From Herbidospora mongoliensis (lineage in GTDB: Bacteria; Actinomycetota; Actinomycetes; Streptosporangiales; Streptosporangiaceae), in the NCBI RefSeq assembly GCF_001570545.1, contig NZ_BBXD01000009.1, positions 1 through 64,000 on the forward strand: DNA of 64,000 bases. Reading direction: 5' to 3'. Within the stretch, counting starts at the first letter, position 1, and the number at the start of each line of letters is the position of its first letter. Position numbers and translations under genes: made by a program. The notes below the pieces were generated by a model that made no database searches, was not told the DNA's origin, and saw nothing but the letters and a program-made list of their open reading frames with translations. Positions 1-27,657 of the stretch are shown one piece after another.

Positions 1-1041
1 CTGGTGCTGCCCCGGCGGACGATCTGCTGCAGCTTCTGCCCTTCGGCGTCCATCAGTCTTCGTACTCTGACCGGTTCTCCCACCGCGCCTCCTCGCGCCA
101 GCCGGACGTGTACGACACATCCAACCGACGCCAGCGGCTACACGCGAGACCGGTGAAGGTTTCCGGTCACAGCACTAGCGGCGAGACCACCAACCCACAC
201 CGCACCCAAGTCGGCGAAGCCATGGGCACCGACGGATTCGCCGCGCCCGAGTTGTACACCGACGCTCACAACGCCGGCCCTCAGGCAGACATTTATGCCG
301 TTGGCCAAATCATCGGTTGGGCGATCACCGGATTCCGGCCTCAGCCCAATATCCCTCTGCTGCCCCCAGCGGACCCTGGCATCACGTCGTCAAAGCAGCG
401 ACTCGTCAGGAGCCGATGCGGCGACCCGCAAATGTCGATGTGTTGCTCGAGCTCATCGAGACAGAAATCCAGCTGAGCGAGCCAGAGAGCGGCGACCTCG
501 CCCTGCGACTACGTGACGCCGCGCTCAGCGGAGATGACAGAGCGGCAGCGAGGCTCTTCGAATTCGCATCTCGCTCTTCAGGAGATCTCGATCTGTACAG
601 GAAAGTGCTGCCCAAGCTCGGCCGAGATGCCACCCGGGCGGCGGTGTCGGCAGACCCTTCGTGCGCCGGCGAGGTGGTGCGCATCGCATCCAGTCAACTC
701 GGCCAGGGCGACTGGCTCGATTATTCAACCGCGGAAGGCATCATCGTCTGGTTGCACTGGATCCAGAGGTGGGCAGCGGAAGCCCTCGGCTGGGACCTGC
801 TCCAGGAAGCCTCCGTGGCCGTGTTCAAGTGGGACGCCCACTGGGATCAGTGGTCGGCGCAGGGACAGATCCGGAGATGGATGGAATCGCTGACCGGCGA
901 AGCCGCCGCGGTCGTCGCCCGCGAGCTCCGCGCCAACCCTGGCGCCGCCCATCCCTATCGGGAACTCGCCGATAAGCGAGGCGTCGACGTGCACATCCGA
1001 AGCGCCGTCCAGACGCCCGAGACCTCGGTTCCGACATGTAG
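1..1041 (+). pseudogene. Decayed Ser/Thr protein kinase remnant, 5' end outside the window
   Basis: Two overlapping plus-strand frames together encode the C-terminal lobe of a Hanks-type kinase. The first frame carries the activation-loop end and APE motif (GTDGFAAPEL, about 228-257) and the subdomain IX motif (ADIYAVGQ, about 283-306). Near 376-383 the reading must shift frame to continue with a subdomain-XI-like stretch (EPMRRPANVDVL). No HRD catalytic loop or DFG motif is readable in bases 1-225, although the first frame stays open to the window edge. After the kinase part comes about 200 aa without a domain I recognise. The second frame has no stop before it runs into the antisense of mbtH, so the true end is unclear; 1041 is a nominal end. 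I read this as a frameshifted remnant. A single sequencing error is the alternative for the frameshift, but it would not restore the missing catalytic loop. Confidence 0.6.
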
Positions 1042-1078
1042 GCACGACTTCGCCACCTGTCGAGGCATGGCTGCCCGT

Positions 1079-1104
1079 GGCCGGGCCCGCTCAGGAGCCC
1101 GGCC
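1079..1104. terminator. Hairpin between kinase remnant and mbtH
   Basis: Perfect 8-bp stem (GGCCGGGC / GCCCGGCC) with a 10-nt loop, lying just past the stop of mbtH on the minus strand. On the plus strand it is followed by a short T-containing stretch (TCTGTTTGATT). It probably ends transcription between convergent units. There is no T-tract in the minus direction, so strength there is uncertain. Confidence 0.4.
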
Positions 1105-1117
1105 TCTGTTTGATTCG

Positions 1118-1311
1118 TCAGCGCAGGCTGGCGGGCCGCATGTCCGTCCACGTCGTCTCGATGTGGTCGAGGCAGGACTGGCGGGCCGCCGGGCCGAAGC
1201 TCACCGTCCAGCCCGCGGGTACGTCGGCGAACTCGGGCCACAGGCTGTGCTGGCCCTCCTCGTTCACCAGGACGATGTACACGCCGTCAGGGTTCTCGAA
1301 CGGGTTGCTGC

Positions 1312-1315
<4 letters not shown>
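1118..1315 (-). CDS. mbtH: MbtH-family NRPS accessory protein
   Basis: A 65-aa MbtH-like protein. These small proteins bind adenylation domains of NRPSs and are often needed for their solubility and activity. The family landmarks are clear: N-terminal [10 protein letters not shown], central [17 protein letters not shown], then a C-terminal segment ending in [10 protein letters not shown]. The ATG chosen here overlaps the NRPS stop codon as ATGA, which implies translational coupling directly behind the synthetase. An in-frame start 12 codons upstream would add residues not typical of the family. Being the only MbtH gene beside the only NRPS in the window, it most likely serves that synthetase. 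Identification is secure; which of the six A domains depend on it cannot be told. Confidence 0.97.
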
Positions 1316-21561
<20,246 letters not shown>

Positions 21562-21597
21562 GAAAGACCGAGCCTCCCAAACCGTAAACACCACTAC

Positions 21598-21616
21598 TAA
21601 GGTAAGCATTACCTAA
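21598..21616 (-). promoter_or_regulatory. Iron box (DtxR/DmdR/IdeR-type operator) upstream of the NRPS
   Basis: The 19-bp site TAAGGTAAGCATTACCTAA is a near-perfect palindrome close to the actinobacterial iron-box consensus TTAGGTTAGGCTAACCTAA. It lies about 40 bp upstream of the chosen NRPS start. Under iron-replete conditions a DtxR-family repressor would be expected to bind here and shut off the NRPS-mbtH operon. Confidence 0.88.
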
Positions 21617-21653
21617 GTTCTCGGGAAAGGATACCTAAACCCGGACGCTAGAG

Positions 21654-21673
21654 TTAAGGGCTGCCTAACCTAA
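21654..21673 (+). promoter_or_regulatory. Iron box upstream of the FecCD permease operon
   Basis: TTAAGGGCTGCCTAACCTAA reads on the other strand as TTAGGTTAGGC followed by a degenerate half. One half-site is perfect for the iron-box consensus. It sits 11 bp before the GTG of the first permease, so it faces the uptake genes while the site at 21598 faces the NRPS. Confidence 0.8.
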
Positions 21674-21684
21674 GATGAGGATTC

Positions 21685-22734
21685 GTGGCGATCGGTTCAG
21701 TTACTCCCAGTAAGTCACCCCCCGGGGTCCGGCCGGCGCTGCTGCTGACCCTGCTGGTCGCCCTGCTCGTCCTCGTCTGCCTGCTGTCCCTCGCGCTCGG
21801 CGCCCTGGCGGTCCCGCTCGATCAGGTCGTCGCCGCCCTCACGGGAGGCGACGTCTCGTCGAACGTCGAGAACGTCGTCTGGTCGGTCCGCGGCCCCCGC
21901 ACCGCCATCGGCCTGACCACCGGCGTCGCCATCGGCCTCGGCGGCACCCTGATGCAGGCCCTCACCCGCAACCCGCTCGCCGACCCGGGCCTGCTCGGCG
22001 TCAGCGCCGGCGCGTCGTTCGGCATCGTCGTCTCGATCGTGGCCTTCGGCATCTCGACCCTGTACGGCTTCATCTGGTTCGCCCTGCTGGGCGCGGCGGC
22101 GGCCAGCGTCATCGTGTTCGTGCTGGGCCGGATGGGCCGCTCGGGCCTGACCCCGGTGAAACTCGCGCTGGCCGGCATCGCCGTGACCTCGTTCCTGGGC
22201 TCGGTCACCAGCGCGATGGTCCTCATGGACGTCGAGGCGCTCGACCGCTACCGCTTCTGGTCGGCGGGCTCACTGGCCGGTCTGAACGGCGACGTGGCCG
22301 TCCAGATCCTCCCGTTCGTGGTGATCGGCGCCGCCCTCGCCTTCGCGTCGGCGCCCGCCCTGAACAGCCTCGCCCTCGGCGACGACGTGGCCACCTCACT
22401 GGGCCGCAACCTGGCCCTGGTGAGAACCCAGGGCGTGATCGCCATCATGCTGCTGACCGGCGCCGCCGTCGCCGCGATCGGCCCGGTCGTCTTCATCGGC
22501 CTGATCGTGCCGCACGTGGCCCGCGCCCTGGCCCAGTCGGCCGGCCTCGGCCCCGACCACCGCTGGCTGCTCCCGCTGTCGGCGCTGATCGCCCCGACGC
22601 TGCTAATCCTGGCCGACATCCTCGGCCGGCTGATCGCCAAACCGACCGAGGTGCAGGCGGGCGTGCTGATCGCCTTCCTGGGCGGACCGTTCTTCATCAT
22701 GCTGGTCCGCCGCCGCAAACTGGCGGAGGTCTGA
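21685..22734 (+). CDS. FecCD-type ferric-siderophore ABC transporter permease 1
   Basis: A 349-aa inner-membrane permease of the FecCD/BtuC family, normal length for the family, with many hydrophobic helices. Family marks include RGPRTAIGLTTGVAIGLGG followed by MQALTRNPLADPGLLGVSAG near residues 70-115, and GPVVFIGLIVPHVAR near 265, the region that contacts the ATPase. The GTG start has GAGG four bases upstream and an iron box directly before that. It forms an operon with the second permease and the ATPase and probably imports the ferric siderophore made by the adjacent NRPS. The periplasmic-type binding protein that should deliver the ligand is not in this window. Confidence 0.95.
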   Translation: MAIGSVTPSKSPPGVRPALLLTLLVALLVLVCLLSLALGALAVPLDQVVAALTGGDVSSNVENVVWSVRGPRTAIGLTTGVAIGLGGTLMQALTRNPLADPGLLGVSAGASFGIVVSIVAFGISTLYGFIWFALLGAAAASVIVFVLGRMGRSGLTPVKLALAGIAVTSFLGSVTSAMVLMDVEALDRYRFWSAGSLAGLNGDVAVQILPFVVIGAALAFASAPALNSLALGDDVATSLGRNLALVRTQGVIAIMLLTGAAVAAIGPVVFIGLIVPHVARALAQSAGLGPDHRWLLPLSALIAPTLLILADILGRLIAKPTEVQAGVLIAFLGGPFFIMLVRRRKLAEV

Positions 22735-22875
22735 CGTGAACGCTCTCCAGCGGCTGCGGCCTCACGAGGCAACAGGCGCCTTCCCACACCGCCGGACATT
22801 CGGAAAAGGAACCGCCACCCCTCTCACCGATCTAGTGGAGACCGCCGGTTCCCGGCGCAGCGGAGGTCTGACGTG
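22723..22875 (+). repeat. 16-bp direct repeats flanking an extra segment between the permease genes
   Basis: GCGGAGGTCTGACGTG occurs exactly at 22723-22738 and again at 22860-22875, a period of 137 bp. Each copy contains a Shine-Dalgarno (GGAGG), a TGA and a GTG. Copy 1 spans the permease-1 stop; copy 2 supplies the permease-2 start. Removing one repeat plus the 121-bp spacer would place permease 2 directly behind permease 1, so the segment looks like an insertion or duplication scar. Confidence 0.75.
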
Positions 22876-22879
22876 GTGA
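22736..22879 (+). CDS. Possible 47-aa coupling ORF between the permeases
   Basis: A GTG (22736) preceded at ideal distance by GGAGG opens a 48-codon frame whose TGA (22877-22879) overlaps the start of the second permease (GTGGTGA). The peptide is rich in Arg, Gly and Thr and matches no family I recognise. Its most plausible role is keeping translation coupled across the extra 121-bp segment. It may have no function as a protein. Confidence 0.3.
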   Translation: MNALQRLRPHEATGAFPHRRTFGKGTATPLTDLVETAGSRRSGGLTW

Positions 22880-23934
22880 CGAAAACCGTCGAGCCGAAGA
22901 GCGGGGCGCACTTCCGGCTTGGTGTGGTGCCCCTCTCCGGACGCCTGCGCCCCCGCCTCATCACCGTCTGTGCCGCTCTGGCCGTCGCCACGTTCCTCGT
23001 GGTCGCCTGGTCGGTGTCGCTCGGGGACTTCCCGATCACCTTCACCGAGGCCATGCGCGCCGTCGTCGGCATCGGCGACCCCGGCACGCTGCTGATCGTG
23101 CAGGAGCTCCGGCTCCCCCGTGCCGTCGTCGGCGTCCTGGTCGGGTTCTCGTTCGGCCTGTCCGGGGCGATCTTCCAGACCATGACGCGCAACCCGCTGG
23201 CCAGCCCCGACATGATCGGCTTCACCCAGGGCGCCGGCCTGGCCGTCGTCGCCGGGATCGTCCTCGGCTGGACCGGTTCGGTCAGCACGCAGATCCTCGG
23301 CCTGGCCGGCACGTTCGTCATGGCCGTTCTCGTCTACCTGCTGGCCTGGCGGCGCGGCACCACCGGCTACCGCATCATCCTGGTCGGCATCGGCCTCCAG
23401 TGGATGGCCCTGTCCGCCACCGACTATCTGATCGCCCGCGGCATGCAGTTCCAGGCGCACGCCGCCCTCGGCTGGCTCACCGGCAACCTCAACGGCCGCG
23501 ACTGGTCCCAGGCGCTCCCGCTGGCGATCACGATGGCTGTCCTGGTCCCCGCCGCCCTCACACTCGGCCGCCTGACCCGCACCCTCCAGCTCGGCGACGA
23601 CGTCGCCATCGGCCTCGGCACGCGGGTCCAGTCGGTCCGGCTCGCCCTGCTCGTCACCGGCGTCGGTCTGGTCGCCTTCGGCACGGCCGCCGGCGGCCCC
23701 ATCGCCTTCGTCGCCCTGGCCGGTCCCCAGATCGCCCAGCGCCTGGCCGGCACCGCCTGGCCTCCCCCGCTGGCGGCGGGCCTGACCGGCGCGCTGTTCG
23801 TGGTCGGCTCGGACTTCGCCGCCGCCAGGCTGTTCCCGATGGAACTGCCGGTCGGCATCGTCACCGGCGTACTCGGCGCCCCGATTCTGCTCTGGCTGCT
23901 CATCCGCGCCAACCGCGCCGGCTCAGGAGGATGA
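22873..23934 (+). CDS. FecCD-type ferric-siderophore ABC transporter permease 2
   Basis: A 353-aa FecCD/BtuC-type permease, the expected heterodimer partner of the upstream permease. Visible signatures are LRLPRAVVGVLVGFSFGLSG around residue 80, MTRNPLASPDMIGFTQGAG around 115, and GPIAFVALAGPQIAQRL near 275, matching the conserved GxxxFxGLxxPH region with A/Q changes. The start is GTG after GGAGG; a second GTG one codon later is equally possible. It ends just before an AGGAGG that serves the ATPase gene. With its neighbours it forms a ferric-hydroxamate importer. Confidence 0.95.
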   Translation: MVTKTVEPKSGAHFRLGVVPLSGRLRPRLITVCAALAVATFLVVAWSVSLGDFPITFTEAMRAVVGIGDPGTLLIVQELRLPRAVVGVLVGFSFGLSGAIFQTMTRNPLASPDMIGFTQGAGLAVVAGIVLGWTGSVSTQILGLAGTFVMAVLVYLLAWRRGTTGYRIILVGIGLQWMALSATDYLIARGMQFQAHAALGWLTGNLNGRDWSQALPLAITMAVLVPAALTLGRLTRTLQLGDDVAIGLGTRVQSVRLALLVTGVGLVAFGTAAGGPIAFVALAGPQIAQRLAGTAWPPPLAAGLTGALFVVGSDFAAARLFPMELPVGIVTGVLGAPILLWLLIRANRAGSGG

Positions 23935-23940
23935 CCCCCC

Positions 23941-24747
23941 GTGACCCTTCACCCGATCCCCGAACTCCAGGCCGGCGGCCTTCAACTCGCGTACGACCAG
24001 CGGATCGTCGTCGACGACCTCGACGTCAAGGTGCCCCCGGGCCGCATCACGGCCATCGTCGGCGCGAACGCGTGCGGGAAGTCGACCCTGCTGCGAGCGC
24101 TGGCGCGGCTGCTCGCCCCCCGCAAGGGAGCGGTGCAGCTCGACGGACGGGCGCTGCACTCCATCCCTTCGCGCGAACTGGCCCGACAGCTGGGAATCCT
24201 GCCGCAGGGGCCGGTGGCGCCCGAGGGACTGACCGTGCTCGACCTCGTCACGCGCGGGCGCTCCCCGCACCAGACGTGGTGGCGGCAGTGGTCGAAGGCG
24301 GATGAGGTGGCCGTACACGACGCTCTCGCGGCGACGGGGATCGCCGACCTGGCGGGACGGGCCGTGGACGAGCTGTCAGGCGGCCAGCGCCAGCGGGCGT
24401 GGATCGCGATGGCGGTCGCGCAGGGGACGCCGGTCCTGCTGCTGGACGAGCCCACGACCTACCTGGACCTGGCTCACCAGATCGACGTGTTGGACCTGAT
24501 CCATGACCTCAACCGCAACGAGGGCCGCACGATCGTCATGGTCCTGCACGATCTGAACCAGGCCTGCCGGTACGCCGACCACGTGATCGCCATGAAGAAC
24601 GGGCGCATCGTGGCCGAAGGAGACCCCGCCGACGTGATCACGGCGGCGAACGTCGAGGAGGTCTTCGACCTCCGATGCCAGGTGACGACCGACCCGGTGA
24701 GCGGGACGCCCCTGGTCATCCCGATGGGCCGCCACCACACGGCGTAA
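23941..24747 (+). CDS. FecE/FepC-type ferric-siderophore ABC transporter ATPase
   Basis: A 268-aa cytoplasmic ATPase energising the two upstream permeases. Walker A is GANACGKSTLLR (about 40), the ABC signature ELSGGQRQRAWIAMA (about 142), Walker B VLLLDEPTTYLDL (about 163) and the H-loop VLHDLNQACRYADH (about 200). Length and motif spacing are typical of iron-siderophore importers. GTG start seven bases after the permease-2 stop, with AGGAGG overlapping that stop. It is the last gene of the iron-box-controlled uptake operon. Confidence 0.95.
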   Translation: MTLHPIPELQAGGLQLAYDQRIVVDDLDVKVPPGRITAIVGANACGKSTLLRALARLLAPRKGAVQLDGRALHSIPSRELARQLGILPQGPVAPEGLTVLDLVTRGRSPHQTWWRQWSKADEVAVHDALAATGIADLAGRAVDELSGGQRQRAWIAMAVAQGTPVLLLDEPTTYLDLAHQIDVLDLIHDLNRNEGRTIVMVLHDLNQACRYADHVIAMKNGRIVAEGDPADVITAANVEEVFDLRCQVTTDPVSGTPLVIPMGRHHTA

Positions 24748-24804
24748 CCGCTCTCCACCGTGGGTATAGCTACCCAAATGCCTCCAAAGCGGCGGGTGGG
24801 TTGG

Positions 24805-25344
24805 ATGAGCGACAAGAGCGGCTTAGAGGAGTACCAGGAGGCTCTCGCACGGGCGAACGCCGACCGGAGGGACGCGTCCACATCGACGCCTCACCGCCCG
24901 CGCGGCATCGCCCTCGGGCTCCTGGGTCTGGTCGTGCTGGCACTGAGCCTGGGCGTCGTCTTCTACGACTGGTACAGACAGGCCAACGACATTCCCGCGT
25001 CGGGGACGATCGTCGCGATCCAGAACCGGGATCTCGACGTGACCTTCATGGACGCGTCAGGCGTGCGCCTGACCGCCCATGTCTTCAAGTACGCGCGGGA
25101 GCCGCTCCCGCAGGTCGGGGAGCAGCGGGACATTCTCTACCTTGAGGGCCTGAACAGCGACGGGACCGTCTCCGCATGGGACCCGAAGGCTCCCCCGATG
25201 TCACCGATCGTCTGGTTCATCGCCGTCGCCGGCCTCGGCGTTCTCGCCGCGGGGGTGCTCGAATTCTCCGGCCGCGCTCCTTGGCGGTATGCCGTGTGGC
25301 TGGACGAACGATCGGTCGGAACATCTCCAGGCGGAGACCAGTAA
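24805..25344 (+). CDS. Two-TM membrane protein, DUF3592-like
   Basis: A 179-aa protein with a hydrophilic N-terminus of about 30 residues, a transmembrane segment (GIALGLLGLVVLALSLGVVF), an extracytoplasmic beta-rich region of about 80 residues and a second transmembrane segment (IVWFIAVAGLGVLAAGVLEF). The two-helix layout with a small exposed domain and the phrase ASGTIVAIQNRDLDVTF resemble DUF3592-type actinobacterial proteins; function is unknown. The start is uncertain: ATGs at 24760 and 24778 are in frame, but 24805 begins a typical acidic N-terminus. A short inverted repeat (GGGTATAGCTACCC, 24762-24775) lies upstream. It is not obviously part of the siderophore system. Confidence 0.65.
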   Translation: MSDKSGLEEYQEALARANADRRDASTSTPHRPRGIALGLLGLVVLALSLGVVFYDWYRQANDIPASGTIVAIQNRDLDVTFMDASGVRLTAHVFKYAREPLPQVGEQRDILYLEGLNSDGTVSAWDPKAPPMSPIVWFIAVAGLGVLAAGVLEFSGRAPWRYAVWLDERSVGTSPGGDQ

Positions 25345-25432
25345 TATTTCATTCTTAAAATGTCGGATTTGATGGCGATAGGCTGAAAATGTTCGATCGC
25401 CAGTTCGATTGGCATGCGCTAATTTCCTTGCC

Positions 25433-26096
25433 ATGCCCTCACTTGAGCACGAGGCTCCCCTAGAGCTCATTCGGGATTCTCCCTCCATCGTCACCCGATT
25501 CCTGGACGAATTGGGGGTCCCGCCCCCGCGACGTGGTCTTCGCCCCCGACCGGAACACGGCCCGGCGCTATTCGGCGCCCATTCCCGTCGGCCATCCCGG
25601 CTTCATCCTGAAACCCTTGGTGATCGGCCCCGACGCCGTCCCTGTGATCACCGACATCGAGGCCGCCCGCGCCTCACCCGAGCTGGCCATGCTCTCCGCG
25701 GCCATCCACGGGAAAGAGAACGTGGCCGTACTGGAAGCGGCGGTCCACGCCGCGAACCTGATCGATCCCCAGAAGAGCGTCGTGTATTTTGAATACCTGG
25801 CCGAGCGCCTGCCCGAGGCCATGAAGAGGGAGCTGGAGACTCTCATGACGATGATCACACCGGAGCGCCACACCATCGTCGCGACCGAGAACTTCGCCGC
25901 CGGCGAGAAGAAGGGCCGCACGGAAAGTCGCATCGAGGTGTCGAAAAGGTACCTTCTCCTCGCAATCGAGCAGCGTGATCTCACCTGCGATGAAGATCTC
26001 CGTGCACGGATAACGAGCTGCGAAGATGCCGACCTTCTCGATCGGTGGATGCAGCGCGCCCTTCTCGCCAAGAGCGTAGCCGAGATCCTCGCTTAG
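25433..26096 (+). pseudogene. Remnant of a Rpn/YhgA-like putative nuclease with core deletion and frameshift
   Basis: The first about 30 codons (MPSLEHEAPLELIRDS, then LDELGVP) and the C-terminal about 185 codons (from VVFAPDRNTARR through GHPGFILKPLVIGP to LLAKSVAEILA) lie in two different frames, joined at a C/G-rich run near 25516-25530. In intact actinobacterial relatives, recalled from memory, this start is followed by about 80-90 residues carrying the PD-(D/E)XK-like core before the CPD...GTPI-GHPGF segment. Here that core is absent. So the gene has both a deletion and a frameshift and is probably dead. The downstream frame alone (ATG 25533) could still make a 187-aa protein of the C-terminal helical part. 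Confidence 0.6.
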
Positions 26097-26635
26097 ACGT
26101 CGGCAGCCCTTCCCGGGAACGGATGATCACGCAATCAAACAGCTCACCGTTTCCCGGGCGTAGTGCCCGAGCTGGATTCGCGCTCGACGAAACCTTTGGG
26201 ATCGATCAATCCCACATCTTCCCCCAAGAGAATTACCGACTAAGAGCCCCTAACAAAAGAGCTTCGCTGAACTCGGCGCTGGTACGGCGCAGGACGACGG
26301 AGCCTTGCCAGGCGCTGGGGCATTCCGTTACGCCTTCTAAGACGCAGAACCAACGAAAACGCGAAAGCTTAGGCGAAAATCCCTTCCGCCGTCTCAGCGG
26401 AAAGTGCGTACATCACCCACTAGCAGCGCAATTCGGCGTCAGTGCAGTCGCTGAACCACGCACGTAGCCCCGCATCAAGCGATGGGCCCCGCTGCTCAAG
26501 CGTTTTAAGGTCATACCTTCAGACATCACCACGCAACATCCGTCCGCAGCCGGAAGTGGTGGGGCTGATGGCACTGTCCGCCGTCGGCTTCGCCGTCTCT
26601 CGGCGTCCCCCTCCACATATCCCTCGGGCAGCGCG
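26097..26635. other. 539-bp intergenic stretch, no gene recognised
   Basis: Noticeably less GC-rich than the neighbouring genes, with several stops in every frame. Short open frames of 60-140 codons have no start context or recognisable motif. It begins with an imperfect hairpin and otherwise shows no terminal repeats, tRNA-like structure or transposase fragment that I can identify. It separates the nuclease remnant from the formyltransferase terminus and may be leftover from decayed mobile DNA. Confidence 0.4.
26112..26158. terminator. Imperfect hairpin after the nuclease remnant
   Basis: Arms CCCGGGAACGG (26112-26122) and CCGTTTCCCGGG (26147-26158) pair with one bulged base around a 24-nt loop. 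It lies 16 bp after the remnant's stop. No T-tract follows, so it is only a possible terminator. Confidence 0.3.
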
Positions 26636-27574
26636 TCAGCCGAGATAGCCGCCCATCGCGCGGAAGTAGTCTGTCGCCGCGAGTTCGGTGCCGTCGTCCA
26701 GGCGCACCTTTTTGATCACGAGCCCGTGCCGCCGCCCCGACCGCGCATCAGCCCCCGCCACGATCACGATCCCGTCGCCCTCACGGATGAACACCCGTCC
26801 TGGAGTCCCCCCGTAGAACCCTTCCGAGACACCGGCTTCCAGCACCCGCACCCGCTCGCCCTTGTAGGAGGTGAAGGCGTTCGGATAGGGGTCCGACTGC
26901 GCCCGTACAAGGCGCTCCAGCTCCTCCGCCGACCACGTCCAGTCGATGCGGCTGTCCTCGATGGCGCGCTTGTGGAAGAAATTCGCCTGCGACCGATCCT
27001 GGGGCGTCCAGACCGCCTGGCCTGACTCGATCAGGTCCAGTCCTTCGTGGACGATCGGAGTGATCAGGTCCACGGTCGCGAAGAAGAGGTCCGTCGCGGT
27101 GTGGGTGGGCAACACTGGCACCGAGCGCTGGATCAGGATGTCGCCCGCGTCCAGGTCCTCCGTCATGCGGTGCGCGGTCACGCCCACCTCGGGCTCACCG
27201 TTGATCAGCGCCCAAATAATGGGTGAAAATCCGGCGTATTTCGGCAGCAGTGAATCGTGAACGTTGAGGGTCCCGTGCGGTGGGAGGTCGTAGATCTCCG
27301 GGGGGAGCCAGGTCCGCCAGTTGTTGGCCACGATGATGTCCGCCTGCGCGTCCTTCACCGCCTGAAGTAACTCCGGGTCCGTCGGGCGGTTGCGCAGCAG
27401 CACCGGCACGTCGTGCTCGGCGGCCAGTTCGGCCACGCTGTCGTCCCAGATCTTCTCGTACGCGTGGTCGCTCTTCGGATGGGTCACCGCCAGGACGACC
27501 TCGTGCGATGACTCCAGCAGCGCCTGGAGGGTGCGGTGCCCCCAGGTCTGGTGTCCGAACATGACGACCCGCAT
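26636..27574 (-). CDS. N5-hydroxyornithine formyltransferase-like (formyl-THF-dependent)
   Basis: A 312-aa member of the methionyl-tRNA formyltransferase fold. The catalytic Asn-His-Asp set is readable: NNWRTW (near 88), NVHDSLLPKYAG (near 104-115, the HxSLLPKxxG motif) and TEDLDAGDIL (near 140). Family members next to NRPS siderophore genes, such as CchA of coelichelin, transfer a formyl group from 10-formyl-THF to the hydroxylamine of N5-hydroxyornithine. The C-terminal OB-like part (about 210-312) fits. I chose the ATG at 27574, with a GAGGGAG about 10 bases upstream, over an ATG nine codons earlier. It diverges from the monooxygenase gene across a shared iron box, so both are expected to respond to iron. 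A housekeeping Fmt is less likely given the context and missing def/fmt neighbours. Confidence 0.85.
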   Translation of the reverse strand: MRVVMFGHQTWGHRTLQALLESSHEVVLAVTHPKSDHAYEKIWDDSVAELAAEHDVPVLLRNRPTDPELLQAVKDAQADIIVANNWRTWLPPEIYDLPPHGTLNVHDSLLPKYAGFSPIIWALINGEPEVGVTAHRMTEDLDAGDILIQRSVPVLPTHTATDLFFATVDLITPIVHEGLDLIESGQAVWTPQDRSQANFFHKRAIEDSRIDWTWSAEELERLVRAQSDPYPNAFTSYKGERVRVLEAGVSEGFYGGTPGRVFIREGDGIVIVAGADARSGRRHGLVIKKVRLDDGTELAATDYFRAMGGYLG

Positions 27575-27606
27575 GGTTGGGGCTCCCTCTCTGTCGGCCA
27601 ATATTG

Positions 27607-27625
27607 CAAGGTAAGGCTAACCTTA
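27607..27625. promoter_or_regulatory. Iron box between formyltransferase and N-monooxygenase genes
   Basis: CAAGGTAAGGCTAACCTTA matches the iron-box consensus closely, with an intact central AAGGTAAGGCTAACCTT. It lies midway between the divergent starts at 27574 and 27658 and can control both. Confidence 0.88.
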
Positions 27626-27657
27626 TTTACCATACGAGCGACAAGGGAGGCGATCGC

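Noticed and set aside
21562-21609. NRPS start at the upstream ATG (21609)
   Set aside because: That ATG lies within the iron-box palindrome and would add residues unlike the domain; the GTG at 21561 has a GGGAGG ribosome-binding site.
26097-26635. Insertion-sequence remnant
   Set aside because: Lower GC and broken frames suggest foreign or decayed DNA, but I found no transposase motif or terminal inverted repeats.
26636-27574. Housekeeping methionyl-tRNA formyltransferase
   Set aside because: It lacks the def/priA/sun neighbourhood and shares an iron box with the N-monooxygenase.
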